Assembly: GCA_003290165.1 (NCBI GenBank)
Contig: QNQO01000548.1
Location: 583,632 to 647,631 of the forward strand
DNA: 64,000 nt
Origin: Berberis thunbergii
Taxonomy: Eukaryota; Streptophyta; Magnoliopsida; Ranunculales; Berberidaceae
Reading direction: 5' to 3'
The notes under the pieces are model-generated. The model was not told the DNA's origin. It worked only from the letters and a program-made list of their open reading frames with translations, and did no database searches. Of the stretch, positions 42,597-54,105 are shown piece by piece. The translations under genes were made by a program, and so were the position numbers. Within the stretch, counting starts at the first letter, position 1, and every line of letters begins with the position of its first letter.

Positions 42597-43160
42597 AACA
42601 ATTCTAAGCAGCCCGCCGCTATAGCCCGCTTTATGGTTCGGATCCTCCTAGGCACGTGCCATAGCGAGGGTGTCTCGCACGTGAGGAACAATTATCCTAC
42701 TCAATCTGCTTCAGAATGGAATTGCAAGGGCTAACCCTTAGAGGTAAAACCCTTGCATCCTCTCCTCCTCCTCGCGCGGCCTGCTCCTCCTCGTCGAGTC
42801 GACGCTCCTCATCGACTGCTCCTCCTCGACTCCACGACTGCTCCTCCTCATCTCATCGACTGCTCCTCCTCCTCTGCGCCGCTCGCACTACTTCTGCTCC
42901 TCCTTCTTCTGGTATGTAATTTCATAATTTTGGTTAATTTATCTTCTGAAATTAAAACTTAAATTTATCTTCAAAAATTTTATACCCTGAAATCAGATAA
43001 TCTTGAAATTGATACTACTGAAATCAGATAATCCTGAAATTTATACCCTAAAATTTTTTTACCCTGAAATTCATGATAATCCTGCAAAATTTTTACAAAT
43101 TTTTGTTCAATTATACTACTAAAATTCATGATAATTCTGCAAAATTTTTGTTAAAAAAAA
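42597..43160 (+). repeat. Left TIR of the MULE, with promoter and first exon
   Basis: The outer part holds CACGTG-containing sequence, then an ATG at 42,716 (ATGGAATTGCAAGGG) and a Ser/Pro/Leu-rich frame made of TCGACTGCTCCTCCTC repeats to a GT donor at about 42,911. The inner part is AT-rich with repeated GATAATCCTGAAATT words. The ATG and donor are mirrored in the right TIR. Confidence 0.85.
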
Positions 43161-43280
43161 TAGATTTGATTAGATTTTGTTAATTTTTTTTTTTTTTTTG
43201 TATAAACCAATCATAATTTTAGCGTAGTTGTAAAACATTTTAAAGAATACAAATCTGATGATAACTACTCTTTTAATAGG

Positions 43281-44163
43281 TATATAAGGGATAGATAGTG
43301 TAGAAGATATTGAATTGATAGAGAATGAACAAAATTTAGAAGAGATAAGGGATCCTACAGAAGGGATGAAATTCAGCGACATTGATGAGTACGAACGTTA
43401 TTATTATGATTATGCCTATAAAATAGGATTTCCAGTGAAAATAAAGAATACAGAAAAAGATGAAAATGGAAAAACTATATACTTAACGCTTGCATGTGGT
43501 CGGTCTGAGTAGCATAGAAATCAATCACAAAGTGTTGTAAACATACGGGGTACAGCTAAATGTGGATGTATGGCTAAAATTAGAGGTAAAATACTCTCTG
43601 ATGGTGATGTGTTAGTGACAAAAGTAACAGTAGCTCACAATCATGAATTGAGCCCCGGAAAATCAAAATTTTATCCGAAAAATAGAGTTATGAGCTCATA
43701 TGCGAAGAAGAAGCTAGATTATAATGATAGGGCAGGTATTAGGCCAAATAAGAATTTTACTTCATGTGTGGTTGAAGCTGGTGGTCATGATAATCTGCAA
43801 TTTTCTCAGAAAGATTGTTACAATTATCTGGATAAAATGAGGAAGTTGAGACTTGGGGAGGGGGATGTAGAGGCCATTCATAACTACTTCCAAAAAATGC
43901 AAGCTAACAATGTTAATTTCTTTTATATGATGGATTTGGATAATAAAGGGAGATTGAGAAATTTCTTTTGGGCTGATGCATGGAGCAGAGCAGCTTACAA
44001 GGAGTTTGGAGATGTTGTTACCTTTGACACTACATACTTAACAAATAAGTATGACATGCCATTTGCTCCTTTTATTGGGGTGAACTATCACGGTCAGTCA
44101 ATTCTTTTGGGATGTGGATTGATATGTGGTGACACCATTGAAGAGTTTTTTTTGAACATTTAA
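43281..44163 (+). pseudogene. FAR1-type MULE transposase, N-terminal half
   Basis: After an AG acceptor near 43,280 the frame encodes a FAR1 DNA-binding region: MKFSDIDEYERYYYDYAYKI, ACGRSE, a stop at 43,510, then KCGCMAKIRGKILSDGDVLV and VTVAHNHELSPGKSKFYP. Cys...Cys...HNH ligands of the WRKY-GCM1-type zinc finger are present. The MULE domain starts with NNVNFFYMMDLDNKGRLRNF and reaches the first catalytic Asp in VVTFDTTYLTNKYDMPFAPF, then GVNYHGQSILLGCGLI. It stops at 44,163. The second catalytic Asp, the Glu and the SWIM zinc finger are missing, so it cannot transpose on its own. The upstream exon probably lies in the left TIR. Confidence 0.9.
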
Positions 44164-45040
44164 TTTCACAAGTGGCAAACATTAAAACAAATATAAGCTG
44201 ACCAGTTCAAGACCATCATCTTGCACATCTGCCCCAAGATACTTTTACCGATTTGAGGGGTATAGAAACAGATTCTAAAAGAATCATCACTATAGACATT
44301 GTTGGGATCAAATCCCTACAAGTGAAGTCTCCAATTTCCTTCGATTATTAAGCAAATTAGCAAATACATGAGCAGCGGTACTTTGAACAGTTCCCTATAA
44401 CAATGGAACTTTGTACTGTGAGAAACTTCTATGAACTACAAAATGTTGCACATATGCACAAGAACAGTAGATTGGAATATCAGCATTATGCAAAGATAAA
44501 AAAGATGGTTTGCTGGTAAAGACATAACTAATTCTCCTTATCAGGAATATCAGCATTATGCAAAGATAAAAAAGATGGTTTGCTAGGAGAACAACCAATC
44601 TTGGCAACAGACAAGTAGAAAGTAGAAAGTGAAACTGCAATACGACTGACAAACCAAGCACAACTAGATTTTTAGCTTCTATTACTTGAAAAATGACTAA
44701 GAAACCATAGTAGCAAGCTTACAATCAACAGGCTGATCCTTAAAAGAAAGCATAGACCTCAATTGGGACCATATATCTTTGAATGATCCCCTCCCTACTG
44801 CAACCATTCACAGCAAAGATGACAATGTGGAAAAAAATGCAGCACAGTAGATGTCCTAGTTTTGTATAAGAAGAATTCATTGCAAAAACAGAATTCTAGC
44901 ACATATGCAAATCATATGAAACTCCAATACAGAACCAATTCAGCGGTAGCTGAAACAAGAAATAGCCCCAAGGGTAAAAAAAATCTCATATAAAACATCT
45001 ATATATCATAAGAAACACGTTTGAAATACATCTTACAGAG
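44164..45040. other. MULE interior without clear coding sequence; 45-bp direct repeat
   Basis: AGGAATATCAGCATTATGCA...GGTTTGCT occurs twice at about 44,475-44,517 and 44,543-44,585. The rest is AT-rich and could be the 3' UTR of the leftward gene. Confidence 0.5.
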
Positions 45041-45043
45041 AAT

Positions 45044-45437
45044 TCAAAATGCCACAAGTTTGAACAAAAAAACTACCATTATCATAAGAAACACCACTAG
45101 CAGTGCATTAATCAAATCCCTTGTCAAAGCCCATTTATCATTGTTCGCTTCAGCTTCACTCGCGCGAGCGTGATACTGATTAGCTTCGAGGAGATTTCTT
45201 GCCTCGCAGTTCTTATTTTTGACCTCTGCAGCAGATGATGAGCCTGCCTCATCGTTATATTCCACCACTTCTGAGCGAACCCACTCTTTATAACTAGCAT
45301 GAGCCTCGGCAGCTTGAGGCAAAACCCCTTGTACAAATTACCTCTATATCCTGTTACTTGGATTGCACAATCTTGCCAAGTTTCGTAAATTCCAGGGATA
45401 CGACCGCGATATACCACATATGCCTTGTATGTCATTG
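45044..45437 (-). pseudogene. Viroplasmin/RNase H1 N-terminal-domain protein with a C-terminal membrane segment
   Basis: ATG at 45,435 gives MTYKAYVVYRGRIPGIYETW, then QVTGYRGNLYKGF: the small YVVxxGRxPGIYxTWxxC...VxGYxGxxYKGF fold found in eukaryotic RNase H1 and caulimovirus inclusion proteins, which binds RNA/DNA hybrids or double-stranded RNA. A one-base frameshift near 45,320 leads to PQAAEAHASYKEWVRSEVVE, a Ser/Ala/Glu linker, and a hydrophobic tail INALLVVFLMIMVVFLFKLV near the C-terminus, a likely tail anchor. No RNase H catalytic domain follows. It lies opposite the transposase and seems to start from the right TIR, probably through a spliced leader exon. Confidence 0.78.
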
Positions 45438-45459
45438 TTGGGTTAAGATCCTTATTTCA

Positions 45460-46120
45460 ACATACAAAAATTTGTAAAAAATTTGCAGGATTATCATGAA
45501 TTTCAGTAGTATAATAGAACAAAAATTTGTAAAAATTTTGCAGGATTATCATGAATTTCAGGGTAAAAAATTTTAGGGTATAAATTTCAGGATTATCTGA
45601 TTTCAGTAGTATGAATTTCAGGATTATCTGATTTCAGGGTATAAAATTTTTTAAGATAAATTTTAATTTTAATTTTTGTATAATTTTAGAAGATAAATTA
45701 ACCAAAATTATGAAATTACATACCAGAAGAAGGAAGAGCAGGAGCAGTGCGAGCGGCACAGAGGAGGAGGAGCAGTAGCGGCGCAGTCAGTCAAGGAGGA
45801 GCAGTCAATGAGATGAGGAGGAGCAGTCGAGGAATCGAGGAGGAGCAGTCGATGAGATGAGGAGGAGCCGTCAAGGAGGAGCAGTCGATGAGGAGCGTCG
45901 ACTTGACGAGGAGGAGCAGTCAATGAGGAGCGTCGACTCGACGAGGATGAGGAGAGGATGCAAGGGTTTTACCTCTAAGGGTTAGCCCTTGCAATTCCAT
46001 TTTGAAGCAGATTGAGTAGGAGAATTGTTCCTCACGTGCGAGACACCCTCCCTATGGCACGTGCCTGGGAGGGTCCGGACCATAAAGCGGGCTATAGCCG
46101 CGGGCTGCGTAGAATTGTTC
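45460..46120 (-). repeat. Right TIR of the MULE
   Basis: Mirror copy of the left TIR: AT-rich inner part (GCAGGATTATCATGAATTTC twice), GAGGAGCAGTCGA minisatellite, ATG context, CACGTGCGAGACACCC and the terminal GGGCTGCG. It is somewhat longer than the left copy because of extra minisatellite units. Confidence 0.85.
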
Positions 46121-46129
46121 CTAAAATTC

Positions 46130-46678
46130 ACTTAGTTTTCTAGTATTATTTAGTTTTCTTCTCCTATCGCCACACGGTTGACTTCTAACTTGAGGGTTGC
46201 TGGCTCATTACAAGGGCACGACCTATGTTCATATGTTCATGAATGTGTTGCAAGTGAGAACTTCAACGAATAGCAAAGGAGAGGAAATCGATGTAATTCC
46301 AAAGATCTCGAAGATGTAGTGTGTATCTCGAAGAGCTTTAGAGAGTACCTACCAAATTTACATGCCCATGTTTTTTCACATTTGTTATAACACATGCCTA
46401 AAATATATTTTACTACTCAAAGTTTTGAGCAATGTTGACAAATCACTTGAAACATGTGACATCAAGTATACATAAACCAATGAACAAAACTAACATCAAT
46501 CAAGTTTTCTGTCACAAAAAGCTTAGAATGAAGACTAACCAACCCATTCTTTGTGCTCTCCTTGCTTTGACTTTTATTCTCTCCGCTCATCTCAAGAGTT
46601 TTTGCTCAAGTCGATTCAATCAATGTAAATAAAGTTGGTGTATGGGAACCAATAAAAAAATGTCGTTGACCCACATAT
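46130..46678. other. Intergenic gap
   Basis: AT-rich, no gene or repeat recognised. Confidence 0.4.
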
Positions 46679-47030
46679 TATAATTCAGAATAGTATTTTA
46701 CTATTCATTATTGACTGTGACAAAGTCAAATCGAAAGGATTAGAGATAAAATATAGTTAAGATTTAAAGTTGGAAAATATATTGAATTTGAGGGTTGAGA
46801 TTCATTTGGCATATTTGTAAATATAGAACATTTAGAAGGGCATAAATAATTAAAAAAAAAGTTTTGAAAAAAAGTTTGTGAAATGTACATGTGGCGGAAA
46901 GAGAAAGTATTGTGTTTATCTTTTAGCAAATTGAAAATTATCATAATTATCTACATCGTCGTCGAATTTTGGTAAACTTAGTATCCTTGAAATGCATTTT
47001 TGAGGATCTTTCCAACAAAATCAATGATCA
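46679..47030. repeat. Duplicated AT-rich segment, copy 1 (uninterrupted)
   Basis: From TTATAATTCAGAATAGTATT to CCAACAAAATCAATGATCAA. It matches 48,511-48,806 plus 50,997-51,030, which is the same segment split by the LINE-type insertion, with roughly 85-90% similarity by eye. Copy 1 therefore shows the pre-insertion site. Confidence 0.8.
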
Positions 47031-48510
47031 ATACAAGCTCCAAAATTTTAAAAATATATATTTTATAATTAAAAAAATTAGGTATTTCACGTCTTCAATA
47101 TTTTTCAAAGCAATGAGATGGGCTGATAATACTAGAAAAAAAAATGAGTCGAACATTTTAATGCACATTTAAACAAAAACCTTAAACTTCATATTTTAGC
47201 GAGTTCAAATATTGGGGAAGACTCATTCTAGACGTTTAAATATTTCCTCCAACTGATTCAAATTGACTGAGTCTAACCCTAAATTTTATAATATATATTT
47301 TTACTTTAGAATATGCTTGCATTTCAATACTGATTGAGAGCGAAAATTAGTGATAGAGGTATTAAGTAACAAAATGTTTAATAAAAATAAAATTATGTGG
47401 AGTGCCAACGGCACGGGCCATACTCTAGCTATAAAGGTATAATGGTGTTTTCTACATGTCTAATGTATAATCTTTTGAAAATGACAAATATTTCTAGATG
47501 ATATTCAAGATGAAGTACAGGTGTTAAAGACACCGAGGGAACTAACAAGCTTATGTCTTTGGAGATTGAGATGTCCAGGGCGATGTTTATTCTCTTTGAT
47601 CATTTTTGCAAAATATAAGACAACTTAAGAAGTTTTTTTTCTAGCACACTCATGTAGATTGTGGCATGTCCTTTCACCCCTCCCTCTCCTATTAGAAGTA
47701 TATATTGTTGAAATATTAAGTCCAATATAATTATCCATGGGCCTGAATTGTCCATGTGTTTATTAATGATAGTACCATGTGAATTTGCAGTGTAGTTTAC
47801 GATTGGTATCGCCGATGTATGTTGCAGTCCCATGACCCCGCTCACGGTTCTACTTGATATATGATTGGATTCGCTCTCTACAAGTTCGAGAGAATTGACA
47901 ATTTATTATATATAAATTTTGAATGTTAAAATTTTTTGTTGAGAATGTAACATTAACAAAATTTCATAACTACAACAAAATATGGCAACCAGGATAAGAA
48001 CTTGGGTGACATAGTGGTAGTGCGTCATTCCATGTCAACTGGGAAAGTTTGAACGCTTAGATAAAGAGTCAAGTAAAGAAAAAAAATTTTCTAGAAAACA
48101 CAACACCCAACCTGAGGTTTCCCAGATCTCATGGGAAAAGAGTGAGAGGCCCTCTTTTCTTCTCCCTTCAACTCAGATGACAAGCCAAGCATTGAGTAGA
48201 ATTTAGGGACAATATTTTGTCACTTTTCTCCATGAGATAGATAGTGCTAGTTTCAAGTTGAAACTTTCATCTACCTCTGATTTAGGATTGAAGGGTACTA
48301 AACCTTGCAGCAACAACAACAAAATCAAATATGAGCAAGTCCTCGACCTAAAAATAATGGAAGGTGTTGAAAATAAACATACAAAGAATATATTATTTAC
48401 TATATTATTCACTATTCATTTCTCTTTTCCTCTATATTATTCATTGTTTCATTTTTTCTATATACAAAGTCTCTTTATACTATCTCATTCTAACTATATA
48501 TCTATATATA
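47031..48510. other. Intergenic gap with a possible SINE-like head
   Basis: Mostly AT-rich DNA. At 48,003-48,055 the stretch TGGGTGACATAGTGGTAGTG ... GGAAAGTTTGAACGCTTA resembles pol III box A and box B of tRNA-derived SINEs, but no clear tail or target duplication was found. Confidence 0.3.
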
Positions 48511-48806
48511 TTATAATTCAGAGTGGTATTTTACTATTCATTGCTGATTTGGACAAAGTCAAATAAAAAGGATTAGAGATAAAATATGGTTAGGATTGAA
48601 AGTTGAAAAATGTATTGAATTTGAGGGTTGAGATTCATTTCTTGTGATGACATATTTGTAAATATAAAACATGTAGAATGACAAAAAGAATTTTTGAAAA
48701 AAGTTAGTGGAATGTACATGTGGTGAATAGAGAAAATAATGTGTCTTCTTTTTAGTAAAATGAAACTTATCATAACTATCTAAATCGTTGTCAGATTTTG
48801 GTAAAC

Positions 48807-50996
48807 TTTTTTTTTTGGAAATTGAGCTGGGTTTTAACTTTAAGGACCCCAAAACCTTTATTCAAATTAAACAAAAGTAAAAGCAAATACTGAAACAAAC
48901 TCTCACAAGAGAGGATTCAGCAAAACAAACCTAGACTATAAACCAACTCAGCCTTTGTACCTTTTGTTTGCTTTCTTAGTTCTATTGGATTTCCGGGGAC
49001 AGATTTGAAAATTTTTGGTGTGGGTGTTAGAGAATGTCTTTGCAGCTGGTTTTGTAAACACATCATCATCACTAGAGAGGCCTGGCTCATGCTCTTCTTC
49101 AGGAACCTGACAAATTTCTTGTCTCAATCTATTTCATGTGCAGTTCTTATCCTCTTCCCATACATCTTTTAACCAAATGTAGTTTGCCTTCACTGCGTCT
49201 TTGCCATGACTTGCAATAGCTTCTTGCAATGTAGAAGGAACTACATTCCCCTTTTTGTATTCATTTATCATCGTTAACGCATATTCAATCTCAGGAAGAG
49301 GAAGGAAACATTTCGCTTTATTCAGTTCTGCTTCGGTGAGTTGGATCACACTGTGGTGCCCGAATTGCACACCATCATCCTGGGAGCTGTTGTCTTTCTT
49401 TGCACCTGAACTATTGGTTGCCGACATGTTGTTGACTTCTCCTACTTTATCATCCTCGTTTGAGTTGGGCACAATTTCATTTGGGTACTTACTTCAATGT
49501 TCTTCCACCAATTCGTTGTCATTCTTTTCTATTGTCTGGTCTTCTACAACTGCAGCCTGATTTTCTTCTGTCATTGCAACCTTGATGTCATTTGCATTAC
49601 GAGCAAAGCTGTTGAGCATAACTTTGTCTGCATCCGTCAAATGTGTTAGTTCTTCATGAGTATATCCACAATTTGAGTCCATCTTCTTGGCTGAGTTCAA
49701 CTTTTCTGAACTGATTTCAACTTCAACTTTGTTCTTTGCCCCCATTAATATCAACTCCATCATTATGTTCATTAGCCAAATCCGGAATGACTGGAAGATT
49801 TGTAGTCTTTTGTTGATAGTATTGTTTCTTGTGCTTCTTGTTTTCTCCTCTTTTGAATCCTTCCTGATCAACATTTTCTGACTCCTTCTTACTTTTTTCC
49901 TTCTCCGATAGTTGTTGGGTTGGTACTGACTTCTTCAACTTAGGGTGTTTCACCCAGCATGTTTGATCAGTATGGCTTTGAAGGCCACATTGGTTGCAAT
50001 ACAATGGTGGAAAATGATATATAATATGTTGCCAGAAACCTGGTAGATCTGGAGCTTGTATCCATATTTTGTTTGAAAGCGGTTTTGAAATATTCATCCA
50101 AACACAAACCTTAGCTACAGATGGTCTTACGAGGTGCCTTGTAAGGCTGTCCATGGCTAGAAATTTACTGATCGATTCTACAACTACTTTGAGAATTTTA
50201 GGCTGGAAAAAACCAATGGTAAACGAGAGAGTTCGATCCATACCTGTTTGTTATGGGAGTCTCTCTTGCTATCAAAAGAAGAATCCCATTTTGAAAGCTT
50301 GTAAGGGTACCCTTTGATATTGCATTTCTCTCTTGCCATAGCTTTGATCATTGCTTCTTCAGATTCAAACTTGATTAGAACATGTCGATAGTCTAAGACA
50401 CCAATTGTAAATTCACCAGGAATGCCCCAATACTTAGTCACTGCATCTCTAATGTCACTTAGGTAAGGTCTTTCTTGAGAAAACTTCATCACCAAAACAT
50501 ATTTCATATACATCTTGCCTCTTTCAAGATCCAGATTCGATAGAGAAACAGAGGGGCTTACCATCAAAAGTTGAATACACATGGTCTGTGGGTGACTCAT
50601 CAACTTCATTAGGTCTGAACTGTCCCACAATCTGTGCAAACGAAGGAGTGCCGGTCGTCTTGCCAACTACGGCTCCCTCGCTCCCCGGTAGCCTATCCGT
50701 GGTAGTCATGTCAAAGTCTATCGAGTTGTCATCAAATCGATTCGCCCAGAAACAGATCTACTCAATCAGCAACAAATCGATCAGAGCTCCCCAACCGGCT
50801 GGATAGAGTCGGATCTGTGCAAATATGAGTCGGAGTCGAAAAAGCTCTTGCCTGCTGTTAAGAATCGAAGAAGAGAGATCTGAGTCAGAGTTGAATCAGA
50901 TCTGCTCTCTCTCGAACCCAATCTAAGCTCTCCACACTCGCGGGGACTTTCACAACAGCAAAAAGTCAGGCGAGAACGTAGAAGATCGGTGACTCT
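48807..50996 (-). mobile_element. LINE-type retroposon carrying only ORF1 (DUF4283 and zinc knuckle)
   Basis: On the minus strand the insertion begins near 50,996 and ends in a poly-A (poly-T at 48,807-48,816 on plus). It interrupts the duplicated segment described at 46,679. ORF1 starts MTTTDRLPGSEGAVVGKTTG (50,709) with the SFAQIVGQF block, then shifts frame near 50,530 into MKFSQERPYLSDIRDAVTKY and VLDYRHVLIKFESEEAMIKA (DUF4283 RNA-binding fold), shifts again near 50,200 into VRPSVAKVCVWMNISKPLSN and GFWQHIIYHFPPLYC, with the knuckle CNQCGLQSHTDQTCW at about 49,980. A long charged tail follows to about 48,930. No endonuclease or RT is present. Confidence 0.8.
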
Positions 50997-51030
50997 CCAA
51001 CAAAATCAATGATCAATACAAGCGCTAAAA

Positions 51031-51984
51031 TCTATCTAACATTTCACATTGGTTTTTTCACTGTTCATGAACAGTGAAATGGGTGTGTTTGTCCTACGTG
51101 GCAACCTTTGTGTTTATGCCAAACTTAAAACATTTCAAACTCTCACCCCGCGTACAAACTCAAACAACCAAAAACTCTCCATTTCAAACTCTCTTTCCCT
51201 CCCACTCTCCACCTCTGGACTTCTCTGCTTCTCCATTTTCTCAACCCTTCTCCACCTCTCTGCTTCTCCATTTTCTCCTCTGCTGCGTGAAGGAGTCCTT
51301 CTTCTCCTCTGCTGCGTGAAGGAGTCCTTCTTCTCCTCTGCTGCATGAAGGAGTCCCCATCTCTGCGTGAAGGAATCTACCCCTCTCTGCGTGAAGGAGA
51401 CATCCTCTCTGCTTCAAGGAGTCAACCTCTCTGCTTCACCATCTTCTCCTCCGCGTGATTTGCTGCGTGAAGGACTCCATCTTGCTCTCTGCGTTTTTGA
51501 TGGGGTAATCAACTCCATCTTGCTCTCTGCGTGATTTAAAAGCTTTCTGTGACCAATTTATATAAAACACAATATGTGTTTGATGAAATTCCTCTATGAA
51601 GTTGAGTGGGTTGTCTGTGAATTATATCCCCGTTAGTCCTCCAATTCCATTTACTCCAGCACATATGCACTGAATTGATCCTAAAGGTATGAACTCTGTG
51701 AGTTGAAATTCCTGAAAATGAAGTTTTGGGGTTAGTAGTTTCCCTCTTAGCTTTGTTTGAGACTCAATGATTTTTAAGTAGTCGTTCAATTCAATTCAAC
51801 GTCCTCATTGTTTTATTTGCATGTTGTGTAAAGGGTTCGGTGTTGTTTAAAGCTGTAATCTTTTTTGGTTTGTTAGTGACATTTGTAAGTTATTTTCTCC
51901 ATTGTACCATTGTTCTATAAATACCTTTAGCATATAACATCATCCAAGAAGAGCAGGAAAAATTGAAAATTGAGTCCCTTAAAT
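51031..51984. repeat. Minisatellite-bearing intergenic region
   Basis: Between 51,225 and 51,540 the unit CTCTGCTGCGTGAAGGAGTC repeats imperfectly about eight times with CCATCTTGCTCTCTGCGTGA variants. ORFs at 51,049-51,348 are repeat-derived. The rest shows nothing. Confidence 0.65.
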
Positions 51985-52231
51985 CCATACATGTAGATGT
52001 GGTTGAGAGCTGCCACTGCATGTAGACAATGGAGGCTGTAGCATTATGTTGTAGCGATGCATACAATGCATTCAATAGAAATGGTTGTAAGTGTGAATCC
52101 ATACGTATGTTAGCCAAAATCTATACCCATCAAATGTTGGTACTACATACTATGTGGTCCATTGGTTATCTCAATATGAGACCTTACATGAATGTTGGAT
52201 TTTCATCATGTCATAATTGTGATTCATGATA
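51985..52231 (+). repeat. About 250-bp direct repeat, copy 1
   Basis: CCATACATGTAGATGTGGTT to GTGATTCATGATA. Almost identical to 53,087-53,337; the only clear difference is a 4-5-base change near the TACATACTATGTG word plus single substitutions. Confidence 0.9.
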
Positions 52232-53086
52232 AATGGCTTTATCCATTGTAGAGAAATTTACTTAAATGGATAGTGTATGGTTATTGGATGGTAGTGGGTC
52301 ACTACCTACTGAATTATTGTCACAAACATTTTTTTGAAGGATTCAACCTCTCTTGAAATTGTTGTCACCACCTATTGAATTAGTGCCACAAACAATTTTT
52401 ATGAACAATTTGTTCCCTCCTTACAGCTGTTACTTTTCAAGTTTTGATCTTGGTGTGTTTTTGTCTATTGGGTATTTTTGTATATATCAAGGGAAGAGGA
52501 AAAGAAGTAGAAGACACAAGATTCGTTAATTTGAAATCAAGAAGGTCGTTTTTGCAGTAAATCAGATATTGGGGCCTAGGGGTTTTCCCATTTCGAACCA
52601 AACTCCTCCGCTCGCTTTCAGTTCTTTGTAAGTCGTTTGATCTAAACCCTTTTACATGATGGGGTTTGTTTGTTTATTCATTAAATTATTGGGTTTGATG
52701 GAGTTTCATCCATATTAGGCTTCATTTATGAATTTGCTTAAATTTGTGTTTTTTGATTTTTGCATATTGTTGTTACGTGATTGTGATTTTTGGCTACTTG
52801 AATCAGCTATTAAGTTTATGTTTTTATATTTAGGAGCTACTTCAATTTTTATTTTCCTTTCTCTTGGATGTGTATGCTTCTTTTTTAACATATATTTACT
52901 GATAATGGCCTAAACCCAATATATTTATCCTAAACCCTATACAGATAATGGCCTTGGAATGATGGGGATGGCAATGGGGAATGTATGGTTTGGCATTATG
53001 TATACTTCAAAGACCTGTCCAAATAACAGTGTAAATGGCAAACCTATACCTCCTACCCCTTTCCTGCTTTGAATAAATGTGTAAAA
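52232..53086. other. Spacer between the 250-bp direct repeats
   Basis: About 855 bp, AT-rich, no primer site after the left repeat and no purine tract before the right one that I can see. No coding similarity. Confidence 0.4.
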
Positions 53087-53337
53087 CCATACATGTAGAT
53101 GTGGTTGAGAGCTGCCACTGCATGTAGACAATGGAGGCTGTAGCATTATGTTGTAGCGATGCATACAATGCATTCAATAGAAATGGCTGTAAGTGTGAAT
53201 CCATACGTATGTTAGCCAAAATCTATACCCATCAAATGTTGGTACTACATACTATGTGTTTGCACCATTGGTTATCTCAATATGAGACCTTACATGAATG
53301 TTGGATTTTCATCATGTTATAATTGTGATTCATGATA
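53087..53337 (+). repeat. About 250-bp direct repeat, copy 2
   Basis: See copy 1 at 51,985. Embedded short ORFs are identical in both copies, which reflects the repeat and not selection. Confidence 0.9.
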
Positions 53338-54105
53338 GTGAAATATTGCCTAACTCCAAGATATCGATTTCCCTGGCTGTTGATCGTCGGGTGATAACTG
53401 CCACCCACTGCGTACTCTCCCCATTGGTTTAAAGTGATTAACCAAACCTACACCTTGGCATTCTCTCTTTCAATCCCTCCCCAAAGTTATTAAAAGTTAC
53501 CGGCACCTGCATGTTAGTGAACTACATTAATGTTTGTTTGTGATATGATAAACTGTGTTAATCTACTCTAAAATCTTAAAGCTTAAGTTACATTGTTAGT
53601 TTCTGTAAACCTTTGTGTTATGATAACATTACATGATCTTATCATGGCGCGTAAATAACCTATTTGATATCGTTACCGATGTAGACCCGTCCGTTACATC
53701 TATCAAACCATCTGTGCACTCGGCCAACAACCAATGGTACACCCATATCTTACATGAGTGTCTGATAGTTATTCCATCACCGTCTGATTGCTTAGGTCCC
53801 TTTGATGGTACACAATCACCCATATCTATGCACATTGTGTACGATAACATTAGTCACAGAAACCCGAAATGGAATAATTAGTCAATGGAAGGTAAAAGAC
53901 TTTGTTGGTGTTGATTCTTCAAATATTCTTCTAACTTTTATCAGATAAACAGTACTTACGAACGTTTACTATGTTGTAGTTGACAACTTCTATGAAGTAT
54001 TTTCAACATGTTTTCAGTAAATCATGAAATTCAATCAAAACTAAAACTAAAGGAATAACAGAGGCATTTCCAGATGCTTATCCTACTCATCCTTCCAATT
54101 TGTCA
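53338..54105. other. Intergenic gap
   Basis: An open frame at 53,633-53,881 (82 codons) has no recognised similarity. Nothing else is seen. Confidence 0.35.

Larger units (their letters stand above)
42597..46120. mobile_element. Mutator-like element (MULE) with long TIRs and two opposing genes
   Basis: The ends match as inverted repeats (GAACAATTCTAAGCAGCCCG at 42,597; complement of the right end GAACAATTCTACGCAGCCCG at 46,120) and the match extends inward more than 500 bp. CTGAAATTC (42,588-42,596) and CTAAAATTC (46,121-46,129) flank it: a 9-bp target duplication with one mismatch, as expected for Mutator. Inside, a FAR1-type transposase fragment reads rightward and a viroplasmin-domain ORF reads leftward, each apparently starting from its own TIR. 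Confidence 0.92.

Noticed and set aside
42716..42962. Stand-alone Ser-rich protein gene
   Set aside because: The frame is made of TIR minisatellite units and is mirrored in the right TIR. It may be a leader exon but not a separate gene.
48003..48060. tRNA-derived SINE
   Set aside because: Box A-like and box B-like words are present at plausible spacing, but no tail, target duplication or second copy was found, so it was kept only as a remark in the gap entry.
51985..53337. TRIM with 250-bp LTRs
   Set aside because: No primer site after the left repeat, no purine tract before the right repeat, and no target duplication.
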